Shown here in pieces: positions 1 to 4,798 of a stretch of DNA of 5,066 bases. Position numbers and translations under genes: made by a program. Numbering within the stretch: position 1 is the stretch's first letter; the number at the start of each line of letters is the position of its first letter. The notes beneath the pieces were generated by a model. The model was not told the origin of the DNA and searched no databases. It saw nothing but the letters and a program-made list of their open reading frames with translations. Origin of the DNA: Thermodesulfatator sp. (GTDB lineage: Bacteria > Desulfobacterota > Thermodesulfobacteria > Thermodesulfobacteriales > Thermodesulfobacteriaceae); the NCBI GenBank assembly GCA_027036915.1, contig JALWCD010000015.1:1-5066 (forward strand), read 5' to 3'.

Positions 1-854
1 TGGATCCGGGGAAGGTGCCCCCGGAGCTGAGGGCCGAAACACACACCCCTTACCGGGTCCTGCAGTTCCCCGGCCCCATCCAGGATGCCTGGCGGGAAGC
101 CCTGCAGGCCCGGGGGGTGAAGATCTCTCTGCAGCTCGCGGGGCGAGACCCCCCGGATCTAGAGGGGGTGCGCGAGGAATACCGGGAGCTTCAGGAGGAG
201 GAAGAACGCCTTCACCGGGAACACGGACGCCTGGCGGAAAGATTGCGGTCGCTGGAGAAACTCGCCGAAGAACTCCGGGAAAGCTCGGAGAGGCTTTCGC
301 AGGCCGAAAAACGTTATCGAACTATAAGTGCTCTGGCCCAGAAGATCTCCGGACACAACGAGAAGCGGCTTTCCTTTCACCGTTTCGTGCTGGCCGTTCT
401 TTTCGAACGCGTCCTTGAACGGGCTTCGGAAAAACTTCAGGAGCTAACCGGGGGACGTTTCCGTTTGCTGAGAGAGACGCAGGTCCGGGATCGCCGGCGG
501 GCCGGGGGGCTCGATCTCCTGGTCTTTGACGCCTGGAGCGGCGGGACCCGTCCGGCGGCCACCCTTTCCGGCGGGGAATCCTTCCTGGCCGCCCTGGCCC
601 TGGCCCTCTCCCTCTCGGAGGTGGTGCAGGAGATGGCCGGCGGCCGTCCCCTGGAGTGTCTTTTCATCGACGAAGGATTCGGGAATCTGGATCCCGAAGC
701 CCTGGAAACCGCGCTTTCCCTACTGGCCGGACTCCGGGCCGGGGGGCGTCTGGTGGGCCTCATCTCCCACGTAAGGGAACTCCGTGATCGGATCCCGGCC
801 GTTCTGGAAGTTATTCCCCGAAAAGAGGGCAGTCTCTTACGTCTGAGAGCTTGA
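1..854 (+). CDS. sbcC: SbcC/Rad50-type SMC nuclease ATPase, C-terminal part (5' end outside window)
   Basis: The frame is open from the left edge, so the GTG at 15 is probably internal and the N-terminal Walker A lobe lies upstream. Residues below count from that GTG. A charged, Glu/Arg-rich coiled coil runs about 47-105. The C-terminal ATPase lobe follows: ABC signature LSGGES (184-189), Walker B LECLFIDEGFG (213-223, with D219 and catalytic E220), D-loop GNLDPEAL (223-230) and H-loop ISHV (H252). The SGGESF and FIDEGFGNLD wording is typical of SbcC rather than SMC or RecN. Known for the family: SbcC and the SbcD nuclease form an ATP-dependent complex that opens hairpins and processes double-strand break ends. 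Only the distal coil and C-lobe are visible, so the zinc hook and total length cannot be judged. The gene ends 6 nt before the converging speE stop, leaving no room for a terminator of its own. Confidence 0.9.
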   Translation, partial: DPGKVPPELRAETHTPYRVLQFPGPIQDAWREALQARGVKISLQLAGRDPPDLEGVREEYRELQEEEERLHREHGRLAERLRSLEKLAEELRESSERLSQAEKRYRTISALAQKISGHNEKRLSFHRFVLAVLFERVLERASEKLQELTGGRFRLLRETQVRDRRRAGGLDLLVFDAWSGGTRPAATLSGGESFLAALALALSLSEVVQEMAGGRPLECLFIDEGFGNLDPEALETALSLLAGLRAGGRLVGLISHVRELRDRIPAVLEVIPRKEGSLLRLRA

Positions 855-860
855 GCCCCA

Positions 861-1694
861 TTAGAACTCAAGGATCTCCCGCTTCCACCATTCCGGAAGA
901 GCCAGGGAGGCCCGGTGGATCTCCGGGCTGTAATGTCGCCCGAAGATCTCCCTTTTCGGCCCGAAGTCCTCCTCCTCCGGGGCCTTGCTCCCCAGCACAA
1001 AGGCGATCTCGTCCCCGTAGCAGGGCACCATGGCCCGCAGGACCGCCACCTTAGGAAAGACTCCGGTGCTCAGGCGATAGGCCTTCCGGAGGATATCCGG
1101 AAAGAACCCCGGAAGACTGGCCTGCTGGATGAAAAGCCCCCGGGGCTTTAACACCCGAAAGAGCCCGTGATAAAACTCCGCGGTGTAAAGGCTTCTGGCC
1201 GGCCCAACGGGGTCGGTACAATCCACGATGACGAGATCGAAGCTTTCCGCCGGAAGCTCCTCAACTGCGGCCAGGCCGTCGCGCACGCGAAAATCAAGAC
1301 GGGGGTCGCCGTAGTCGCCGGAGATCTCCCGGAGGTATTTCTGACAGACCTCAAAGACCGAGAGATCCAGTTCCGCCTGCACGATCCTTTCTATTCCGGA
1401 AAGTTTCTGGAGCTCCCTCAGGACACCCCCGTCCCCTCCTCCGATGATGAGCACCGAGGCGGGAGGTTCCGGAAGGGCCGCCACCGGGGTAAAGACGATG
1501 GTCTCATGATAGACGAACTCGTCCCGCTCGGTGAACTGCACGATACCATCGAGAACGACAAAACGCCCCCAGAAGGGGTTGTGGAAGACCTGGAGGTGTT
1601 GCCCGGCCGGGGTGCGTTCCTCGTAAATCAGGCCCACCCGATAGGCGTGGCCGTAATCCCGGCCCAGGTGTTCACGCCACCAGTAGCGAGTCAA
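861..1694 (-). CDS. speE: Spermidine synthase (polyamine aminopropyltransferase)
   Basis: Transfers the aminopropyl group of decarboxylated S-adenosylmethionine to a diamine, normally putrescine to spermidine; cytosolic. The 277 aa are close to E. coli SpeE (288). Visible signatures: LDGIVQFTERDEFVYHE (48-64), nucleotide-binding loop IIGGGDGGVLREL (83-95), acidic AELD (107-110; the Glu usually holds the nucleoside ribose), and DCTDPVGP (158-165), where D158 fits the catalytic Asp and D161 a substrate-binding Asp. DCTDP is the E. coli-like form rather than the DSSDP form. The acceptor-side stretch VPCYGDEIAF (223-232) departs from the usual PTY-x-GG pattern, so the amine acceptor is uncertain. 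The start is TTG at 1694-1692. It overlaps the upstream SpeD-family stop in TTGA, with GAGG (1705-1702) 7 nt upstream, which indicates translational coupling. I see no better ATG or GTG nearby. Confidence 0.93.
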   Translation of the reverse strand: MTRYWWREHLGRDYGHAYRVGLIYEERTPAGQHLQVFHNPFWGRFVVLDGIVQFTERDEFVYHETIVFTPVAALPEPPASVLIIGGGDGGVLRELQKLSGIERIVQAELDLSVFEVCQKYLREISGDYGDPRLDFRVRDGLAAVEELPAESFDLVIVDCTDPVGPARSLYTAEFYHGLFRVLKPRGLFIQQASLPGFFPDILRKAYRLSTGVFPKVAVLRAMVPCYGDEIAFVLGSKAPEEEDFGPKREIFGRHYSPEIHRASLALPEWWKREILEF

Positions 1695-2122
1695 GTCTCC
1701 CCCTCGGAGATGAGATTGCCCCGCTTGACCTCCACCACGTGGACGTAACTGGGGCGAAAGGCCTTTTGCATCCGATCCAGAATGGCGTAGGCCCCTTCCT
1801 CCGTGGCGGCGAAGATGTCCACCGCGGCGTAGCCGTTTTCCGGCCAGGTGTGGATGAAGATGTGCGCGTCCCCAAAGGTGGCCTTGGCCGAAACCCCGAA
1901 GGGCTGAAACTGATAGGTCACGATGTCGGCCTGATCTCCCTGCCCATTTCCGGAAAACCGCAGGGCCCTTTCCACTTCATCCGCCCGGGCCAGCACCTGA
2001 AAAGGCGCCCGCCACATCTCCACCAGAAGGTGCGTGGTGACCGGAAAACTGGCCTCTTTCCTGCCCCCCTGGGCGGGAATGACATCCAGCCGATCAATCT
2101 GGCACACCGGGGTTGCCCTCAT
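1691..2122 (-). CDS. SpeD-family protein lacking the pyruvoyl-forming serine (probable pseudoenzyme)
   Basis: A 143-aa homologue of class 1b S-adenosylmethionine decarboxylase. The family normally self-cleaves between Glu62 and Ser63 (Thermotoga maritima numbering), turning Ser63 into the pyruvoyl cofactor that decarboxylates SAM. Family landmarks here: HLLVEMW (31-37), PFGVS (74-78, retaining the Ser55 equivalent S78), IHTWPENGYAAVD (90-102, retaining the His68 equivalent H91) and HVVEVKRG (128-135). The cleavage site ESH reads D85-A86-H87, and the catalytic Cys83 position is A106 in VDIFAA. No gap is needed between S55 and position 83, so the substitutions are well placed. SAM decarboxylation by the known mechanism is therefore not expected. 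There is an N-terminal extension of about 24 residues over the Thermotoga protein. The start ATG has GGAGGT 5 nt upstream. It precedes speE with a 4-nt overlap and follows a tRNA gene. It could be a prozyme-like partner of another SpeD, a SAM or polyamine sensor, or a repurposed enzyme. Family assignment is firm; function is open. Confidence 0.85.
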   Translation of the reverse strand: MRATPVCQIDRLDVIPAQGGRKEASFPVTTHLLVEMWRAPFQVLARADEVERALRFSGNGQGDQADIVTYQFQPFGVSAKATFGDAHIFIHTWPENGYAAVDIFAATEEGAYAILDRMQKAFRPSYVHVVEVKRGNLISEGET

Positions 2123-2127
2123 CGTGC

Positions 2128-2133
2128 ACCTCC
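2128..2133 (-). promoter_or_regulatory. Strong ribosome binding site of the SpeD-family gene
   Basis: On the minus strand GGAGGT lies inside a longer GGGGGGAGGTG run, 5 nt before the ATG at 2122-2120. It fixes the start and shows the gene is under selection to be translated despite its missing catalytic residues. The upstream edge of the G run touches the hairpin at 2136-2151. Confidence 0.8.
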
Positions 2134-2135
2134 CC

Positions 2136-2157
2136 CCAGGCCAGGGCCTGGTTTTTT
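2136..2157 (+). terminator. Possible rightward intrinsic terminator, antisense to the speD leader
   Basis: CCAGGC (2136-2141), a 4-nt loop and GCCTGG (2146-2151) form a perfect 6-bp stem, followed directly by six T (2152-2157). Read rightward this has the layout of a short Rho-independent terminator. No rightward gene lies just upstream, so it could only stop antisense transcription, such as read-through from the SbcC gene. On the minus strand the same hairpin sits 2 nt upstream of the GGAGGT and could affect translation instead. The stem is short and the role is inferred. Confidence 0.4.
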
Positions 2158-2175
2158 AAGATTCACAAATAAAAA

Positions 2176-2252
2176 TGGTCGGGACGGGCGGATTTGAACC
2201 GCCGACCCCCCACACCCCAAGCGGGTGCGCTGCCAGGCTGCGCTACGTCCCG
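2176..2252 (-). tRNA. tRNA-Pro (anticodon GGG)
   Basis: A complete 77-nt cloverleaf on the minus strand. Acceptor arms CGGGACG/CGTCCCG pair over 7 bp with discriminator A and an encoded CCA (2178-2176). The D stem is GCGC/GCGC. The anticodon stem CCCGC/GTGGG (one G-U pair) carries the loop TTGGGGT, placing anticodon GGG at 2218-2216, which reads CCC and CCU proline codons. The variable region is 5 nt, and the T stem GGCGG/CCGCC carries the loop TTCAAAT. The body closely resembles E. coli tRNA-Pro(GGG). The T-loop contains the U54 that TtuA-type enzymes thiolate. A TTTTTATTT tract follows the CCA and might cause partial termination before speD. Confidence 0.96.
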
Positions 2253-2265
2253 AACCTCCGGCAAA

Positions 2266-2294
2266 CCTATATCCACTAACCCCATGGTTGTCAA
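2266..2294 (-). promoter_or_regulatory. Leftward sigma70-type promoter of tRNA-Pro (and perhaps speD-speE)
   Basis: On the minus strand a perfect -35 TTGACA (2294-2289) is followed, after exactly 17 nt, by -10 TATAGG (2271-2266). Transcription should begin near 2259, a few nt before the mature tRNA 5' end at 2252. I see no second promoter between the tRNA and the SpeD-family gene, so this one probably also feeds speD-speE. Its -35 overlaps the -35 of the rightward promoter. Confidence 0.7.
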
Positions 2295-2316
2295 GAGAAG
2301 CTCTAAATTTTATGAT
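2288..2316 (+). promoter_or_regulatory. Rightward sigma70-type promoter of the YihY-ttuA operon
   Basis: -35 TTGTCA (2288-2293), a 17-nt spacer and -10 TATGAT (2311-2316) give 5 of 6 consensus bases in each box. The expected start point is about 2323-2325, essentially at the ATG (2325), so the mRNA would have little or no leader. This agrees with the lack of a Shine-Dalgarno sequence before the gene. Confidence 0.65.
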
Positions 2317-2324
2317 AGTTCGCT

Positions 2325-3473
2325 ATGTTAGGCTTAACCTTCTGGAAGACCGTCTGGCGCAGGTTTTCGGGAGACCGCTGTCTCACCGAAGCGCAGGCCC
2401 TCACCTACACCACGCTTTTCTCGCTGGTTCCCCTTCTGGCCCTGGCCTTCGCCATCGCCCGACTCTTCATTCAGGCCGAAGACATCCTCTCTCGCAGTGA
2501 GGAGTTCCTGACCCGCTTCCTCAACCCTGCGGCCATCGAAACCGTACAGGAAACCCTCCTGAACCTTCTCCAGAAGGCCCAGCAGGCCCCCTTGGGCAAG
2601 GCCAGCATGCTCATCTTTCTCACCATGATCCTGGGGCTCATCATGCAGACCGAAAACATCCTGAACCGCATCTTCCGGGTAAAGAGGGGCCGCAGTCTCC
2701 CCCAGAAGGTTACGGCTTACTGGATGATTCTTACCCTGGGGCCGGTTCTCCTTCTTCTTCCCCCGGCGGGGGCCTTTTACCTTTCCCATTTTACCAAAAA
2801 ATTTCTGGCCACCCTGCTTCTCAAACTCCTCTACGTGCTGACCGTCATCCTCTTTTTCGCCGGCCTCTACTTTTACCTTCCCAATCGCAGAATCAACCTC
2901 CGGGCGGCCCTTTTCGGGGGAGGAGTGGCCGGTCTCCTCTGGTTGCTTACCGCTTACCTTTACACCTTCTACACCTCCAAGGCCGTGGCCTACTCCAAGC
3001 TTTACGGCTCGCTTTCGGCCCTGCCCCTTTTCCTCCTCTGGCTCTTTCTCTCCTGGGCCGTGACCCTCTTCGGGGCCGAGGCCGCCAGCGTCTACGAAGA
3101 AAAGGAATGGCTGGGAAACGGTTATCGCCTGCCGCCGGCTGTCCTGGCGGTGGCGGTGATGCTGGAACTAACCGAGGCTTACGACCGGGGCGTCGGACCC
3201 CTTCCCCTCTCCATCCTTTCCCAGAACCTCCGCGTACCCCCCGGTGAAGTGGAAACCGTAATAGAGGAGCTAGAGGCCCGGGGGCTGGTGATGGTCACCG
3301 AGGAGGGGATCCTTCCCACCCGGGGGCCGGGCTCCGTCTCCTTAAAGGAACTAGTGGCTCCTTTCGGGGGAAGCCTTCCCGAAAGCCCTCCCGAGCCCCC
3401 GAACTTGAAAAAAGCCTATCTTTTGTTTAAAGACTGGGAGGAGCATCTGGAGAAAAATCTCAAGGACCTCTGA
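2325..3473 (+). CDS. YihY/BrkB-family inner-membrane protein with C-terminal winged-helix-like tail
   Basis: A 382-aa polytopic protein. The N-terminal part (to about 265) is the YihY/virulence factor BrkB domain (UPF0761), once misassigned as RNase BN and still of unsettled function. Family marks are LTYTTLFSLVPLLA (26-39), LPNRRINLRAALFGG (185-199) and YSKLYGSLSALPLFLLW (223-239) followed by TLFGAE (247-252). About six membrane helices fall near 26-48, 91-112, 131-153, 165-186, 196-216 and 228-250. The tail, 268-345, reads like a winged helix: helix, LPLSILSQNLRVPPGEVETV, then an EELEARGLVMVTEEGILPT strand-turn. A charged, Pro-rich end follows. Such tails occur in longer family members and may give DNA or protein contacts on the cytosolic side. 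The ATG at 2325 puts the first helix where the family has it; no Shine-Dalgarno precedes it. First gene of the operon, 4 nt before ttuA. Confidence 0.88.
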   Translation: MLGLTFWKTVWRRFSGDRCLTEAQALTYTTLFSLVPLLALAFAIARLFIQAEDILSRSEEFLTRFLNPAAIETVQETLLNLLQKAQQAPLGKASMLIFLTMILGLIMQTENILNRIFRVKRGRSLPQKVTAYWMILTLGPVLLLLPPAGAFYLSHFTKKFLATLLLKLLYVLTVILFFAGLYFYLPNRRINLRAALFGGGVAGLLWLLTAYLYTFYTSKAVAYSKLYGSLSALPLFLLWLFLSWAVTLFGAEAASVYEEKEWLGNGYRLPPAVLAVAVMLELTEAYDRGVGPLPLSILSQNLRVPPGEVETVIEELEARGLVMVTEEGILPTRGPGSVSLKELVAPFGGSLPESPPEPPNLKKAYLLFKDWEEHLEKNLKDL

Positions 3474-3477
3474 ACAC

Positions 3478-4413
3478 ATGGCCCGTTGTCGTCTCTGTCG
3501 AAACGAAGGGCAGCGCACCCCGGCCGAGATCTATCTCCCGGCCCATCGTCTTCCCCTCTGCCGGGAACATTTCCTGGTCTGGTTTGAACGTTATCTGGAA
3601 CGCACCATCAAAGCTTTCCGCATGTTCTCCCGGAAGGAAAAGATCCTGGTGGCGGTCTCCGGGGGGAAAGACAGCCTTACCCTATGGCAGGCCCTGACCT
3701 CGCTGGGCTATGAGGCCGACGGGCTCTTCATTTACCTCGGCATTGAAGAGGATTCCTTTTCCCTTCTTTCCCGGCGGGCGGTGGAGGCCATGGCCGAAAG
3801 GCTCTCCCGGCCGCTTCACATCGTGGACATGAAAAGCGAGCTGGGTTTCACCATCCCGGATCTCAAAAAGAAGACCCGTAAATACTGCTCCCTGTGCGGT
3901 ACGGTGAAGAGATATTACCTGAACCTGCTGGCCAAACGCCTGGGGTATAAGGTCGTCGCCACCGGACACAACCTGGACGACGAGGCCTCCTCCCTGCTGG
4001 GCAACCTCCTCAACTGGAACCTCAAGTATCTGGCCAAAAAGTACCCCGTGTTACCCGAAGAGCACGGCTTCGTGCGCAAGGTCAAGCCTCTCTGTCGATT
4101 TACAGCCCGGGAGATAAGAACCTATGCCGAAATCAGGAAATTGCCCTATCTTTCTGAAAGCTGTCCCCTTTCGGAAGACGCCACTCGGCCCTTCTACGCT
4201 GATATCATGGACGAACTGGAGGAGAAGGCCCCGGGGACCAAGCTCCGGTTCTATCTGGATTATTTGCGAAAGGCTTTACCCCTCTTTGCGGAAAGGAAAG
4301 AAGAATTTCTGGAACGCGAACTTTTAACCTGTGAGACCTGTGGAGAGCCGGCGGTTTCAAGCCCCTGTCTGGTCTGCCGGCTTAAGGAGGAATTCGCCGG
4401 TGCGGGTCCATAA
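3478..4413 (+). CDS. ttuA: TtuA-type tRNA-5-methyluridine(54) 2-sulfurtransferase
   Basis: An ATP-dependent PP-loop enzyme of the TtcA/TtuA/Ncs6 family. In Thermus and Pyrococcus, TtuA adenylates C2 of U54 in the tRNA T-loop and inserts sulfur delivered by the ubiquitin-like carrier TtuB, giving heat-stabilising s2T54. The 311 aa show every expected element. These are an N-terminal zinc site (C4, C7, C28, H31), PP-loop SGGKDS (61-66), GHNLDDEA (163-170), a cluster-type CSLC pair (C137, C140) with C229 in SESCPLS, and a C-terminal zinc site (C285, C288, C297, C300). The 92-residue distance from C137 to C229 matches the [4Fe-4S] ligands of Thermus TtuA (C130 to C222). The two zinc sites separate TtuA from TtcA. 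The start ATG is 4 nt after the YihY stop, with AAGGA 11 nt upstream inside the previous gene. No ubiquitin-like TtuB gene is visible here. Orthology to an archaeal-type Ncs6 acting on U34 is the main alternative. Confidence 0.92.
   Translation: MARCRLCRNEGQRTPAEIYLPAHRLPLCREHFLVWFERYLERTIKAFRMFSRKEKILVAVSGGKDSLTLWQALTSLGYEADGLFIYLGIEEDSFSLLSRRAVEAMAERLSRPLHIVDMKSELGFTIPDLKKKTRKYCSLCGTVKRYYLNLLAKRLGYKVVATGHNLDDEASSLLGNLLNWNLKYLAKKYPVLPEEHGFVRKVKPLCRFTAREIRTYAEIRKLPYLSESCPLSEDATRPFYADIMDELEEKAPGTKLRFYLDYLRKALPLFAERKEEFLERELLTCETCGEPAVSSPCLVCRLKEEFAGAGP
4384..4390 (+). promoter_or_regulatory. Ribosome binding site deciding the start of the small membrane-protein gene
   Basis: AAGGAGG, a near-perfect anti-16S match, lies inside the end of ttuA, 9 nt before a GTG at 4400. 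It argues for the GTG rather than the in-frame ATG at 4331, which lacks such a site and would add 23 hydrophilic residues read from ttuA in another frame. Confidence 0.8.
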
Positions 4414-4798
4414 GAGGTATCTGCCCTTCGTGGCCGGGGGGCTCTGGCTCCTGGTGGGGCTTTTTCTCGACCTGCGGGGGATTCTGTGGTGGCGACCCTG
4501 GAAAGACCCGCTTTCCGGGGTACTTGCTCTGGGCCTTTTCGGTCTCTCTTTCCTTTTCGCCACCCGGGTTCTCTTCCGGGTGGCCCGGCGCAACCTGGTC
4601 TATCTTTCCACTCTTCCGGAAAGGGTCTCCTTTCTGGCCTTCCAGCCCCCGAGAAGCTGGTTTCTCATGGGCTGTATGATCCTCCTGGGGATTCTGCTAC
4701 GTCACTCCCCCCTTCCCCGGGAGTTCCTGGGGGCGCTTTACTTTCTCATGGGCACAGCCCTCATTCTCACCGGCCCCCGTTTCTGGCTTACGGCATGA
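4400..4798 (+). CDS. Small four-helix membrane protein of unknown function
   Basis: Not recognised. With the GTG start the protein is 132 aa and overlaps the end of ttuA by 14 nt, so it is almost surely co-translated with it. A short basic N-terminus (VRVHKRY) is followed by four likely membrane helices near residues 8-25, 41-59, 85-101 and 109-125. A Trp/Pro-rich loop (GILWWRPWKDP, 27-37) lies between helices 1 and 2. A basic loop after helix 2 (RVARRN, 60-65) suggests a cytosolic face there. There are no obvious catalytic or metal-binding clusters; the single Cys (92) lies in helix 3. Its stop overlaps the stop of the converging substrate-binding protein gene. Codon use and GC look like the neighbours. 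The good ribosome binding site and unbroken hydrophobic pattern make it a real gene; function cannot be inferred beyond its operon with the YihY-family gene and ttuA. Confidence 0.75.
   Translation: MRVHKRYLPFVAGGLWLLVGLFLDLRGILWWRPWKDPLSGVLALGLFGLSFLFATRVLFRVARRNLVYLSTLPERVSFLAFQPPRSWFLMGCMILLGILLRHSPLPREFLGALYFLMGTALILTGPRFWLTA

Noticed and set aside
437..1748. Long open frames opposite or out of frame with the SbcC gene and speE (437-1000 minus, 1167-1748 plus)
   Set aside because: Arg/Ser/Pro-rich or patternless translations fully covered by genes with clear family motifs; typical shadow frames of GC-rich DNA.
1691..2122. Reading the SpeD-family gene as an ordinary SAM decarboxylase or as a SpeD-derived pyruvoyl ornithine/arginine decarboxylase
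   Set aside because: Both need the internal serine that becomes pyruvoyl. The codon is GCG (Ala), the preceding residue is Asp rather than Glu, and the catalytic Cys is also lost.
1691..2122. SpeD-family gene as a decayed pseudogene
   Set aside because: The frame is full length, the start and ribosome binding site are strong, the overlap with speE is precise, and non-catalytic family residues are well kept. Decay would not be expected to spare these.
1739..2197. Plus-strand open frame of 152 codons across the SpeD-family gene and into the tRNA
   Set aside because: It is antisense to a conserved protein and runs into a tRNA; it has no ribosome binding site or recognisable protein pattern.
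2334..2789. Minus-strand frame of 151 codons inside the YihY-family gene
   Set aside because: Charged, Gly/Glu-rich complement of membrane-helix codons; no start signal and no family pattern.
4331..4798. Longer 155-aa version of the small membrane protein starting at ATG 4331
   Set aside because: The extra 23 residues overlap ttuA's C-terminal zinc-site codons and have no good ribosome binding site, whereas GTG 4400 has AAGGAGG at proper spacing.
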